From: Fervidibacter sinensis
Lineage (GTDB): Bacteria; Armatimonadota; Fervidibacteria; Fervidibacterales; Fervidibacteraceae
NCBI GenBank assembly: GCA_032161045.1
Contig: JAVHTH010000003.1
Length of the DNA: 64,000 nucleotides
Reading direction: 5' to 3' (one strand)
Positions 57,016 through 64,000 of the stretch are shown piece by piece. The position numbers and the translations under genes were made by a program. Numbering within the stretch: position 1 is the first letter of the stretch; each line of letters starts with the position of its first letter. Under the pieces are notes generated by a model. It had not been told where the DNA came from. It made no database searches and saw nothing but the letters and a program-made list of their open reading frames with translations.

Positions 57016-57407
57016 CTTGACAAAAATGCGGCATCGGATTAATCCCGACACCGCATTTGGGAAGGCGAAGACCCTGACGAGCCGAAAATTGTAGTTTCGG
57101 AGGGTCGGGCTCCTGCCCGACCGAAATGAAAATCGGCTCAATGTAGGGCGCGGTTTTACACCGCGCCGAAAAAATTTTGTCGGCAGGGTGTAAAACCCTG
57201 CCCTACGAGGGGAAATTCGGCTCAATGTAGGGCGCGGTTTTACACCGCGCCGAAAAAATTTTGTCGGCAGGGTATAAAACCCTGCCCTACAAGGGAAAAT
57301 TCGGCACGCCAGAGGCGTGCCCTACGAGAGCGGTTGATGGCGGAGAAAATGAGCGCCGAATTCACCGCGACATGTCTAAAGTCAACGCTACATTAACGCC
57401 TGTTAGT
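57016..57407. repeat. Palindrome block between convergent MFS and sugar-isomerase-like genes
   Basis: No gene. Two near-identical tandem copies of a ~75-bp composite (GGCGCGGT/ACCGCGCC hairpin, spacer, GGCAGGGT/ACCCTGCC hairpin) occur at about 57143-57215 and 57225-57290, preceded by GGTCGGGC/GCCCGACC at 57104 and followed by GGCACGCC/GGCGTGCC at 57303. Confidence 0.8.
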
Positions 57408-58262
57408 TCACACATTGCAAATCTCAAACGCTCGCCTCATCGCCTCAAAGACATCGCCTTTAGGGACAAACTCGTGCCCAACATAACCTTCGTAACCGAG
57501 CGCTGCAATCGCTTTCATGATGCCTCGGTAGTTAAGTTCTTGGTCGTCATCAAAATCGCGACGACCGGGGTTGCCAGCGGTGTGGAAGTGGGCAATCCAC
57601 TGGATGTTTTGTCGGATTGTGCGGATGATATCGCCTTCCATGATTTGCATGTGATAGATGTCGTAGAGCAACTTCACTCGCGGCGAATTAACTCGCTTGC
57701 AAACTTCAACTCCCCACCAAGTTCTATCTGCTTGATAATCTGGATGGTCAACTTTGCTGTTGAGCAACTCAAGCGCCAAAGTAACGCCTGCTTCCTCGGC
57801 AGCCTTTGCAACTCGCTTCAAACCTTCAGCGGTGTTTTCAATGCCTTCTTCATCGCTCAACCCGCGCCTATTGCCCGAGAAGCAAATCAGGATTTTGATG
57901 CCATACTGCTTCGCAAGTTCCAAGTTGCGCAGGATTTCTTCTTCAATGCGGTTGTGGTTTTCCTTGCGGTTCAAGCCGTCCGTCAAAGTTCCGTGCCCGC
58001 CGATAGTCACGATCTCAAGCCCTTCGTCCTTGATAGGGTCCCACCACTCGCGAGGGACAAGTTCAAAACCGGCGTAACCGATCGCCTTTGCTTCCTTGAG
58101 GAGTTTTTTGATGTCAACGCCTTGTCTCGCAAAGCACCACCAACTCAAATCCTGCTTGAACTTTCCCATCCGCTTTTCCCCTCCTTTTTGCTCGTTTGCA
58201 AAAGCGAGGCTAACGGCAGTCACTCCCAAAGCCGTCGTGCGCAACCATTCTCTCCTTTTCAT
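57408..58262 (-). CDS. Tat-exported sugar phosphate isomerase/epimerase-like TIM-barrel protein
   Basis: 284 residues. Twin-arginine signal KRREWLRTTALGVTAVSLAF, then a xylose-isomerase-like barrel: FELVPREWW, TIGGHGTLTDGLN, ILICFSGNRRG, LALELLNSKVDHPDY (metal Glu), KLLYDIYHMQIMEGD (Asp and His), HFHTAGNPGRRD and EGYVGHEFVP (Glu). This subgroup includes hydroxypyruvate isomerase-like proteins. AGGTGA before ATG 58262 fixes the start. Export suggests action on sugars outside the membrane. A large frame on the other strand here is a shadow. Confidence 0.88.
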   Translation of the reverse strand: MKRREWLRTTALGVTAVSLAFANEQKGGEKRMGKFKQDLSWWCFARQGVDIKKLLKEAKAIGYAGFELVPREWWDPIKDEGLEIVTIGGHGTLTDGLNRKENHNRIEEEILRNLELAKQYGIKILICFSGNRRGLSDEEGIENTAEGLKRVAKAAEEAGVTLALELLNSKVDHPDYQADRTWWGVEVCKRVNSPRVKLLYDIYHMQIMEGDIIRTIRQNIQWIAHFHTAGNPGRRDFDDDQELNYRGIMKAIAALGYEGYVGHEFVPKGDVFEAMRRAFEICNV

Positions 58263-58419
58263 TGGCATCACCTCGCTGCTACATTTTGCCGCAAATTCGC
58301 CTTTTAGATGCCGGGATAATTACCCCAAAAGTGAATTTGCTTGACACAGTGAACTTATGCTGCAACAATTTTAACGAGCGCCTCAACAAGGTGCTCAGCG
58401 AAATGGGGAGGTGAGCGCG

Positions 58420-58830
58420 ATGGCAGAGAGCGCTCGCGTTGGTGAACAATTTTCCGAGTTGCTGCAAAAAGGCAGCCAAGCAGTTCAACAAAATCGTCCT
58501 GATGTTGCAATACCCCTGCTGGAGAAAGCGGTTCAAATGAACCCCGAATCCTTTGATGCCCTCTTCTGGCTCGGCGCCGCTTATTCCCTCGCTCAACGCT
58601 GGGAAGAGGCAGCGGAGTGTTTTGAGCAGGCAAAAGAAATTCGCCCCGGCGTTGCCTCTGTTTGGTATAACCTCGGCGTCGTCTACTGGCGGATGGGGCG
58701 AAATAGTGACGCTATTGACTGCTTTGAGGCGACACTCCAGATTGACCCAAACCACGCAGGTGCGAAAAAAGCACTCTCAACCCTAATCTCAACGAAGCCG
58801 GGACTTGACTCTGATTTAACGCCTTTGTGA
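58420..58830 (+). CDS. TPR protein, short
   Basis: 136 residues, about three tetratricopeptide repeats: VQQNRPDVAIPLLEKAVQMN, ALFWLGAAYSLAQRWEEAAE, VWYNLGVVYWRMGRNSDAID. The C-terminus ends with LDSDLTPL. It is paralogous to the N-terminal domain of the next gene (59200), sharing FSELLQKGSQAVQQNRPD and the ending ELTPM-like motif. GGAGGTGA lies five nt before the ATG at 58420. TPRs mediate protein contacts. Confidence 0.87.
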   Translation: MAESARVGEQFSELLQKGSQAVQQNRPDVAIPLLEKAVQMNPESFDALFWLGAAYSLAQRWEEAAECFEQAKEIRPGVASVWYNLGVVYWRMGRNSDAIDCFEATLQIDPNHAGAKKALSTLISTKPGLDSDLTPL

Positions 58831-59165
58831 AAAATCTCACAAGTTCGTAGTAAGGCACGAAGTGAAGTGCCGTCAAAAACTGATGCATGGTGTGAGAGTG
58901 CAAGTTTACGAAGAAAAAACATTGCACTCCGCACATCGCACCCAGCACCGATTTTAATGCCGCTTCGCTAACGCTTCGTGACTTACTGCGGGCGGAAAAC
59001 GGCTTTGCAAAAATCTTTTGCTTGCTTTCAACCATAGCCTTTAGAACTGGCGTCTGTGAGGTGAAGCGTCACAGAAAAACTCGGTAGCATCGGGGCTTGT
59101 CGCCGACGATGGTTTAATGACCGTTGCCCGCAAGGGGCGAGGCTACCATGCGAGATTTCTAAAGA
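58831..59165. repeat. Spacer between TPR genes, with GTAGC-type repeat copy 2
   Basis: At about 59083-59155: GGTAGCATCGGGGCTTGTCG, then GGTTTAATGACCGTTGCCCG and GGGGCGAGGCTACCATGCGA, the same element as at about 12006 with scattered changes. No gene in 58831-59199. The part before 59083 shows nothing recognised. Confidence 0.65.
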
Positions 59166-59199
59166 GCCTAAAATCCCTGCTCGTTAAGGAGGGATAAAC

Positions 59200-60435
59200 A
59201 TGGGGACGGGGGAAATTCAATTTTCGCAACTGCTTAGGCAGGGCAGCCAGTTCGTCCAGCAGCAAAGACCAGACCTCGCCATTCCGCTGCTTGAGCAGGC
59301 TGTCGCTTTTGAACCCAACTCCTTTGAAGCGAGGTTTTGGCTTGGCGCTGCTTACGGGCTGGCGAAGCGTTATCGGGAAGCAGCCGAGCAACTTGAAATT
59401 GCCTGCAAACTTCGCTCCGATGTTCCGTCTGCTTGGTTCAACCTCGGTCAAGTTTATTGGCGTCAGGGCAAAAACGATGAGGCGATTCGCTGCTTTGAAG
59501 AAACCCTGAAACTTGACCCAAACCACACTGGCGCTTGGCAGGCGTTGGATGCCTTGGTGCCTCAAAAACCGAAGTTGGAAATTGAGTTGACACCGATGGA
59601 AGGTGAACCTTCTCCAAGGACACAACCTCAGCCGACCTCAACCCAACCTCAACCTGCTCCGCCAACGGTTCAGCGTCAACCTATCCGTGAGGAAAGGTTG
59701 CGGGAAATTCACGAACGCGAAGAGCAAGCACGAGCCACTGCGAGACGACGAACCAAAGTTGTCGTTACCGCTATCGGTGTGTTGGCGATTTTGCTATCAA
59801 TTTGGCAGATGCAACGGGCATTAGTTGAGATTGAGCGAGCCCCACAAAAAGCACGGGAGGAAGTTCGTAAACTTGAAGCGAAGTTGTTGGAGGCAGCAAA
59901 AAAATCGCCACAAGCGGCTGAAGAAATCAAAAAGATGATGCGCGAACTTGAAGAAGAAGCAGCAAGGTCAGAAGAGCGAGCAAAAATGCCGCGAACGCTT
60001 GCTTTGGTCCTCAACACAATTGCCGTAATTTTTGTCCCGTTATTGGTCACACTCGTGGTCTTCATGATGCACGGGTTGCCAGAAGAATTGCCTGCAGGGT
60101 TATGGCGGGAGGGGGTTCTCTTCGTTACTTTGGCTGCCATTTGCGGTAACTTGCTGTTTAACTTGCTACTGCGACCTCTCATCGGTCTCATTTTCCTGCC
60201 GCTGGTCTTTTTCTGCCCACTAATGTGTCTCGTTCAGATAGGCGTTGACATATTTTTGAGGGCGGCAGCGATGTTTCCGTTCATCGTGGCTGTTTGCGAG
60301 TATGTGCTCGGGATGCACCTTGAAAGCACCTACCATCCATCTTGGCAAATCGCTTTGGCGACATCAATCATTTGGTTCTTGCTTTCTTTGGTTGGCATCG
60401 GATTAATTATCGGTGTGCCACTTGCAATGCGTTGA
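59200..60435 (+). CDS. TPR protein with coiled coil and membrane domain
   Basis: 411 residues. Residues 1-110 are TPRs (FVQQQRPDLAIPLLEQAVAF, WFNLGQVYWRQGKNDEAIRC) paralogous to the previous gene. Residues ~125-155 are a Pro/Gln-rich linker, ~190-270 a coiled coil (REEVRKLEAKLLEAAKKSPQ, MMRELEEEAARSEERAKM) with one preceding helix, and ~275-405 five membrane helices. AAGGAGGG before the ATG. It looks like the 136-residue gene fused to a membrane module. Function not known. Confidence 0.87.
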   Translation: MGTGEIQFSQLLRQGSQFVQQQRPDLAIPLLEQAVAFEPNSFEARFWLGAAYGLAKRYREAAEQLEIACKLRSDVPSAWFNLGQVYWRQGKNDEAIRCFEETLKLDPNHTGAWQALDALVPQKPKLEIELTPMEGEPSPRTQPQPTSTQPQPAPPTVQRQPIREERLREIHEREEQARATARRRTKVVVTAIGVLAILLSIWQMQRALVEIERAPQKAREEVRKLEAKLLEAAKKSPQAAEEIKKMMRELEEEAARSEERAKMPRTLALVLNTIAVIFVPLLVTLVVFMMHGLPEELPAGLWREGVLFVTLAAICGNLLFNLLLRPLIGLIFLPLVFFCPLMCLVQIGVDIFLRAAAMFPFIVAVCEYVLGMHLESTYHPSWQIALATSIIWFLLSLVGIGLIIGVPLAMR

Positions 60436-60451
60436 AAGAGGTGAAGCACAG

Positions 60452-60877
60452 ATGCGGAGGTTTTACCTCTTACTTCTGCCTGTCTGTTTTTTGCTTTTGC
60501 TCGGTTGTGCTGGTAACCCACTTCGGCAATTTAAGATTTTGAGCGTCAGCGTTGAACCAGTGGAATTACCATCGCAAGGTGGGACTGTCTCCGTTGAGGT
60601 TGAGGCGACGAGGGGCGATGAGGCGCGAGTCACTGTCGTTCGTCAGTTTGGGACACCTTACGCTCTTGTCCTGTTCACGGTTAAACTCGCGTCAGTCACG
60701 GCTTTTGATCTGGAAAAGAAGCGTTGGAAAGGCAGTGTTCAACTACCGCCGAATCACGGCAGTGAAGACATCCCCTATGCGCTCATCGTTGGCGTTCGTG
60801 AAAATGATGATTGGGATGAACGGTTCTTTGAAGTCGTGGTCAAGGCGGCTCCAAAATCTGGCAGCGAAAGTCAGTAA
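60452..60877 (+). CDS. Lipoprotein of unknown function, paralogue 1
   Basis: 141 residues. Lipoprotein signal RRFYLLLLPVCFLLLLGCAG with lipobox LLGC. The mature part is beta-rich: VSVEPVELPSQGGTVSVEVE, WKGSVQLPPN, PYALIVGVRENDDWDERFFE. It is paralogous to the gene at 61972 in the same order of motifs. AGAGGTGAAG precedes ATG 60452. It is 16 nt after the TPR membrane gene, so they are likely cotranscribed. Confidence 0.85.
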   Translation: MRRFYLLLLPVCFLLLLGCAGNPLRQFKILSVSVEPVELPSQGGTVSVEVEATRGDEARVTVVRQFGTPYALVLFTVKLASVTAFDLEKKRWKGSVQLPPNHGSEDIPYALIVGVRENDDWDERFFEVVVKAAPKSGSESQ

Positions 60878-60957
60878 ACGAAAAGCCAGTGAGGCGTTAG
60901 ACTTTACGGCAGAGTTTTCCAAGCCCCGAAAGCGAGTTGAAAGGAGGGTTCGCGGTT

Positions 60958-61905
60958 GTGAACCAATCTCTACTGCCCTTTGAACAGGAAATCGCCGAGT
61001 TGGAAGAACGAATTCAAAGGTTGCGAGAAAGTGGCGACGAACTTCAAGCGAAGCAATTGGAAATTGAACTCAAGCAGCGACTTCAATCGTTGACGCCATA
61101 CGAACGGGTTTTGCTCGCTCGCCATCCGATGCGCCCGTATACCCTTGACTACATCAACGCCATTTTTGATGACTTCGTTGAGTTGCATGGCGATAGGCTT
61201 TATGGTGACGACCCGGCAATCGTTGGCGGTTTGGCTTGGCTTGATGGTCAACCCGTTGTCGTTGTTGGGCAGCAGAAAGGGCGTGACCCGCAAGAACGAG
61301 TAAGGCGAAACTTTGGGATGCCTCACCCTGAAGGCTACAGGAAAGCCTTAAGGTTGATGCAACTCGCTGAAAAATGGCGCAAACCGCTCATAACCTTCGT
61401 TGACACACCGGGCGCTGCCTGCCTTGACGAAGATGAAGAGCGCAACATTTGTGGCGCAATCGCCAATTGCCAAATGTTCATGGCGGGTATGACGGTCCCG
61501 AACATCGCGGTGATAATCGGCGAGGGTGGAAGCGGCGGCGCAATTGCACTTGCAGTCGCAAACCGAGTTTTGATGCTTGAAAATGCAACTTACTCGGTCA
61601 TCCAACCCGAAAGTTGTGCGGCGATAATTTGGCGCGACGAAAAACTTGCCCCGAAAGCAGCCGAGGCGTTGCGCCTCACGGCTCAGGATGCTTTGCAACT
61701 TGGTGTCATTGACGAAATCATCCCCGAGCCCCTTGGTGGCGCTCACCGAAACCCGTTGGAAACAGCGCTTGCTGTCAAAGAAGCATTGCTCCGCCACCTT
61801 AGCGAGTTGAAACAAATGTCACCCCAAGAGTTAAGAGAGCAGCGATACCGAAAGTTTAGGGCAATGGGCGTTTTTCTGGAGGGCGAGATTTCAACAAGGA
61901 TTTAG
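60958..61905 (+). CDS. accA: Acetyl-CoA carboxylase carboxyltransferase subunit alpha AccA-like
   Basis: 315 residues. Family motifs: PFEQEIAELEERIQRLRESG, RPYTLDYINAIFDDFVELHG, DRLYGDDPAIVGGLAW, RNFGMPHPEGYRKALRLMQL, PLITFVDTPGA, VIIGEGGSGGAIALAVANRV and SVIQPESCAAIIWRDEK. AccA with AccD transfers carboxyl from biotin to acetyl-CoA, the first step of fatty acid synthesis. The loop after DTPGA is ACLDEDEERNICGAIANC instead of the more common AYPGxxAEERGQ. AccD is not in the window. The GTG start at 60958 follows AGGAGGG. Confidence 0.9.
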   Translation: MNQSLLPFEQEIAELEERIQRLRESGDELQAKQLEIELKQRLQSLTPYERVLLARHPMRPYTLDYINAIFDDFVELHGDRLYGDDPAIVGGLAWLDGQPVVVVGQQKGRDPQERVRRNFGMPHPEGYRKALRLMQLAEKWRKPLITFVDTPGAACLDEDEERNICGAIANCQMFMAGMTVPNIAVIIGEGGSGGAIALAVANRVLMLENATYSVIQPESCAAIIWRDEKLAPKAAEALRLTAQDALQLGVIDEIIPEPLGGAHRNPLETALAVKEALLRHLSELKQMSPQELREQRYRKFRAMGVFLEGEISTRI

Positions 61906-61907
61906 AC

Positions 61908-61971
61908 GGTAGCGTTTGGGCTTGCCACCGACGGCAGTCCAAATGACTGGCTTAAAGGGAGGGAAAAACTG
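61908..61971. repeat. Degenerate GTAGC-type repeat, copy 3
   Basis: GGTAGCGTTTGGGCTTGCCA, then CGACGGCAGTCC resembles the left half of the elements at 12006 and 59083. It lies between accA and the lipoprotein gene. Confidence 0.5.
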
Positions 61972-62436
61972 GTGAAGCATTGCCGTTTGACCTTAGCGCT
62001 TTTATGCACAGTGCTTCTTGGGTGTTCCGATATCATTTTTCGCGCCCACATCACCGACATTGACATCTCCCCGAGAACTCTGCCACCTGAAGGTGGCAAA
62101 GTCAAAATCGTTGTCAAGGTTTACAACGCCGACCATGTTTGGGCTCGGTTCAAACGAACAAGCGACGGCAAAACTTTTACGACATCCCTTTCACCAGAGT
62201 TCTGGCTTGGGATAGTTTCTGGTCAATCCAAATGGGACGGTGAAATCAAACTCCCGCCGAACGACGACCCAGAAGGCAAAGACCAAATTTACGCTGTGAC
62301 TGTCAAGGCGTGGACGGATGACAATTGGAGCCATGTTCGCGACGGTGGCAAAGTTGTTGTCAAAGGCAAATCGGAAGGTTCAGTTCCTGCCGAACCAAAT
62401 GTCTCGGAGGGCTCGGCTTCAGCCGAGCCGAAATAG
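61972..62436 (+). CDS. Lipoprotein of unknown function, paralogue 2, with repeat-encoded C-terminus
   Basis: 154 residues, GTG start with GGGAGGG upstream. Lipoprotein signal with LLGCSD, and the core ISPRTLPPEGGKVKIVVKVY, WDGEIKLPPN, IYAVTVKAWTDDNW shared with the gene at 60452. The last residues, VPAEPNVSEGSASAEPK, are encoded by a GGCTCGGC/GCCGAGCC palindrome of the intergenic class plus a diverged copy, so the repeat extends the protein. Confidence 0.85.
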   Translation: MKHCRLTLALLCTVLLGCSDIIFRAHITDIDISPRTLPPEGGKVKIVVKVYNADHVWARFKRTSDGKTFTTSLSPEFWLGIVSGQSKWDGEIKLPPNDDPEGKDQIYAVTVKAWTDDNWSHVRDGGKVVVKGKSEGSVPAEPNVSEGSASAEPK

Positions 62437-62479
62437 GTTCGGAGTGCAAATGGGGATTCGGTAACTTGGCAATTCAAAA

Positions 62480-62515
62480 GTGAGCGCGCAACGCACAACG
62501 CTCAACGCGCGGCGC
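62480..62515. repeat. GCGTT-rich repeat, reverse orientation
   Basis: CGCGCAACGCACAACGCTCA then ACGCGCGGCGC, reverse complement of the blocks at about 4440, 24920, 27455 and 51995 (GTTGAGCGTTGTGCGTT core). Confidence 0.6.
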
Positions 62516-62541
62516 AATTTCAAGCCAACGGGTGAAAGAAT

Positions 62542-64000
62542 ATGGCGGCAGCGCAAATCGTCTTTCGCTCGTTTCGCTTTGTGTTTGGGTTGCCTTGGAA
62601 CCTTCTGAAAAACGCACTAACGCTCGTCATCGGCAACCCTATCATCAGCCGCGAGATGAAAGTTAGGATGCGTTTTGCCAGAGCCTTTTGGCTTCAAGGT
62701 GCTTACCTGCTTTTCCTCATCGTGATCGTTCTGCTTGCCTATCAAGGCATTATCGCTCAATCGCCATTGCAACATCCAGCGCAACTTCAAATGCGGCTTC
62801 AGGAGTTTTACTACATGCTGCTTTACAGCCTCGTTTCCGTCGTCGTTTTGATTGCCCCTGCTTTGACGGCAAGTGCAATTTCTTTTGAGCGCGAGAGACG
62901 AACTTTGGATTTGCTTTTGACCACACCTTTGCGTCCGATGCAAATTCTTTTCGGCAAGTTAATTGCTTCCTTTGCCTTCCTGATGCTCTTGCTGGTTGAA
63001 TCCATGCCCATCGTCGCAGTTTGCATCGTCATGGGCGGTGCGACGATCGGCGACTTGCTGGCGACATACGCGCTCATTGCCTCCAGCACTTTGCACCTTT
63101 GCGCCTTCGCAATTTACTGCTCCGCTTGCAACCGTTCAAGTGGTGTTGCGACCTTTTGGGCATACTTGGGCACAATTGCAATTTTAGGCTCAACCTTTTG
63201 GATGGCTCTTGTGGAAGTTGTCTTTAGCGTTAGAACGGCTTTCGGGGGACCGATGGGACTTCCTGCAGGAATAACTGCTCAAGTGACTTTTCCTCTCGCT
63301 TCGCTGCATCCCTTCGCAGCCCCAGTCATTAAAGCGATGCCGACGAAAATTTTCGGCGTTGAAATCCCGTGTTGGCTTTTCGGGATTGTCTTCAGTTTGC
63401 TGCTGACTCGGTTTTGGCTCACCGCAGCAGCAGCGAGGTTACCAGCAATTTATCGCGCTAACTTCGTGGGTTCATTAAGGCGACAAGGGTTGTTGCTTTG
63501 CGTTTTGGCTGTCTTGACGATTGAAACTGTGTTGAGTTCAACTTTTACCCCGATTGCTGCAGGCTACCGACCATCGCCTTTTGAGTTGACAATGATCATG
63601 CTGGTTGTTTCAGGTCTTGTGTGTGGCTTCATCGCTTTCTTCGTCCCTTGGATTTCTACTTTCGGCGAACATGAAGGTAAGCCGCCAGCAAATGACGGTT
63701 GGTTCAGACCGTTGCGGATTTTCAAACCTGTAGCATCTGGCGCTTTGCCCTTCATACTAACTTGGTTTTTGCTCGTCAACGGTTCGCTTTGGACTTTAGT
63801 TTTTGGCTATCACTTCAAAGTTAAGCCTGTTTGGGACTTGACGGCTTGGGGTCTTGGCTATCTTGTTTTGTGCTTGACATTCATTTGGTTAACCGCTCGC
63901 CTTTGGTCGTCAGTAGTCAGGCAACTTTCTTTGACTCGTTGGCTTTCGTTCGGGACATTGCTACTTATCGCTTTGCTACCGGGATTCTCAAAATGGTCGC
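62542..64000 (+). CDS. ABC-2 type transporter permease (3' end outside window)
   Basis: Open from ATG 62542 (GGGTGA upstream) to the end, at least 486 residues. The start reads MAAAQIVFRSFRFVFGLPWN, then NPIISREMKVRMRFARAFWL and many hydrophobic segments, and the conserved SFERERRTLDLLLTTPLRPM after the second helix, which is typical of ABC-2/GldF/NosY permeases. LIASFAFLMLLLVESMPIVA and other helices follow. The ATPase partner is not in view. Related proteins move lipids, copper-nitrous reductase factors or gliding components; substrate is unknown. Confidence 0.87.
   Translation, partial: MAAAQIVFRSFRFVFGLPWNLLKNALTLVIGNPIISREMKVRMRFARAFWLQGAYLLFLIVIVLLAYQGIIAQSPLQHPAQLQMRLQEFYYMLLYSLVSVVVLIAPALTASAISFERERRTLDLLLTTPLRPMQILFGKLIASFAFLMLLLVESMPIVAVCIVMGGATIGDLLATYALIASSTLHLCAFAIYCSACNRSSGVATFWAYLGTIAILGSTFWMALVEVVFSVRTAFGGPMGLPAGITAQVTFPLASLHPFAAPVIKAMPTKIFGVEIPCWLFGIVFSLLLTRFWLTAAAARLPAIYRANFVGSLRRQGLLLCVLAVLTIETVLSSTFTPIAAGYRPSPFELTMIMLVVSGLVCGFIAFFVPWISTFGEHEGKPPANDGWFRPLRIFKPVASGALPFILTWFLLVNGSLWTLVFGYHFKVKPVWDLTAWGLGYLVLCLTFIWLTARLWSSVVRQLSLTRWLSFGTLLLIALLPGFSKWS

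Noticed and set aside
57261..58307. 348-residue open frame on the plus strand
   Set aside because: Antisense to the Tat-exported sugar-isomerase-like gene; begins in intergenic palindromes and shows no family motif.

Overview
The window looks like a chromosomal piece of a free-living, probably thermophilic bacterium of the Armatimonadota/Fervidibacterota type. This is inference. It rests on a prepilin-like protein with a C-terminal FLDGHVKM motif, two Tat-exported sugar-metabolism proteins, a GH127 glycoside hydrolase with a DUF6805-like tail, futalosine-pathway menaquinone synthesis (MqnE), a pyrophosphate-type phosphofructokinase, and intergenic regions packed with short GC-rich palindromes. 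It is a draft scaffold with three 100-N gaps. One gap (33606-33705) is flanked by an exact 127-bp duplication and is almost certainly an assembly artefact.

Layout. 1-8636: larE (partial), cdsA, serA, a GH127-type arabinofuranosidase and a GlmU-like nucleotidylyltransferase, separated by palindrome-rich spacers. 8671-14055: a frameshifted Tat-exported aldo/keto reductase, then a minus-strand Tad module (two F-type membrane proteins and a CpaF-like ATPase with a duplicated N-terminal domain) ending in a DUF192 gene. 14124-19610: mqnE, a Nudix hydrolase, PPi-type phosphofructokinase and a phosphatase-fold membrane protein. 19721-24853: a small protein, long-form HPF, a stand-alone MtaB-like methanol:corrinoid methyltransferase, a MITE-like element, a GltD-type oxidoreductase and Sua5. 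25051-33411: an ECF sigma/anti-sigma/membrane-protein cluster, rubrerythrin, a COG0523 GTPase, trpB and HtrA.

34460-42136 is the least ordinary part. It has repeated pairs of a small Cys-rich membrane-anchored protein followed by a HEAT-repeat membrane protein (three pairs plus a decayed copy and a HEAT remnant). Inserted among them is an operon with a mini GspF/TadC-like domain protein, a DUF1573-like protein broken at a G9 tract, and a small sigma-factor-like protein. A shared ~40-bp block precedes each Cys-rich gene and the prepilin gene.

42191-46667 is a phosphate-response locus: PhoR-like kinase, PhoB/PhoP-like regulator, ArsC-like reductase and divergent pstS, with a five-repeat 11-bp-periodic Pho-box-like array between arsC and pstS. 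46854-64000: ilvE, clpC with leader hairpins, a zinc-ribbon protein, a second MITE copy, a TIM-barrel hydrolase, endonuclease V, a sugar-acid/sugar cluster (enolase superfamily, epimerase, MFS exporter, Tat-exported sugar isomerase-like protein), TPR proteins, accA between two paralogous lipoproteins, and a truncated ABC-2 permease.

Nearly every start codon chosen here has a GGAGG/AGGTG-type ribosome binding site 5-10 nt upstream, which decided starts where longer reading frames exist.
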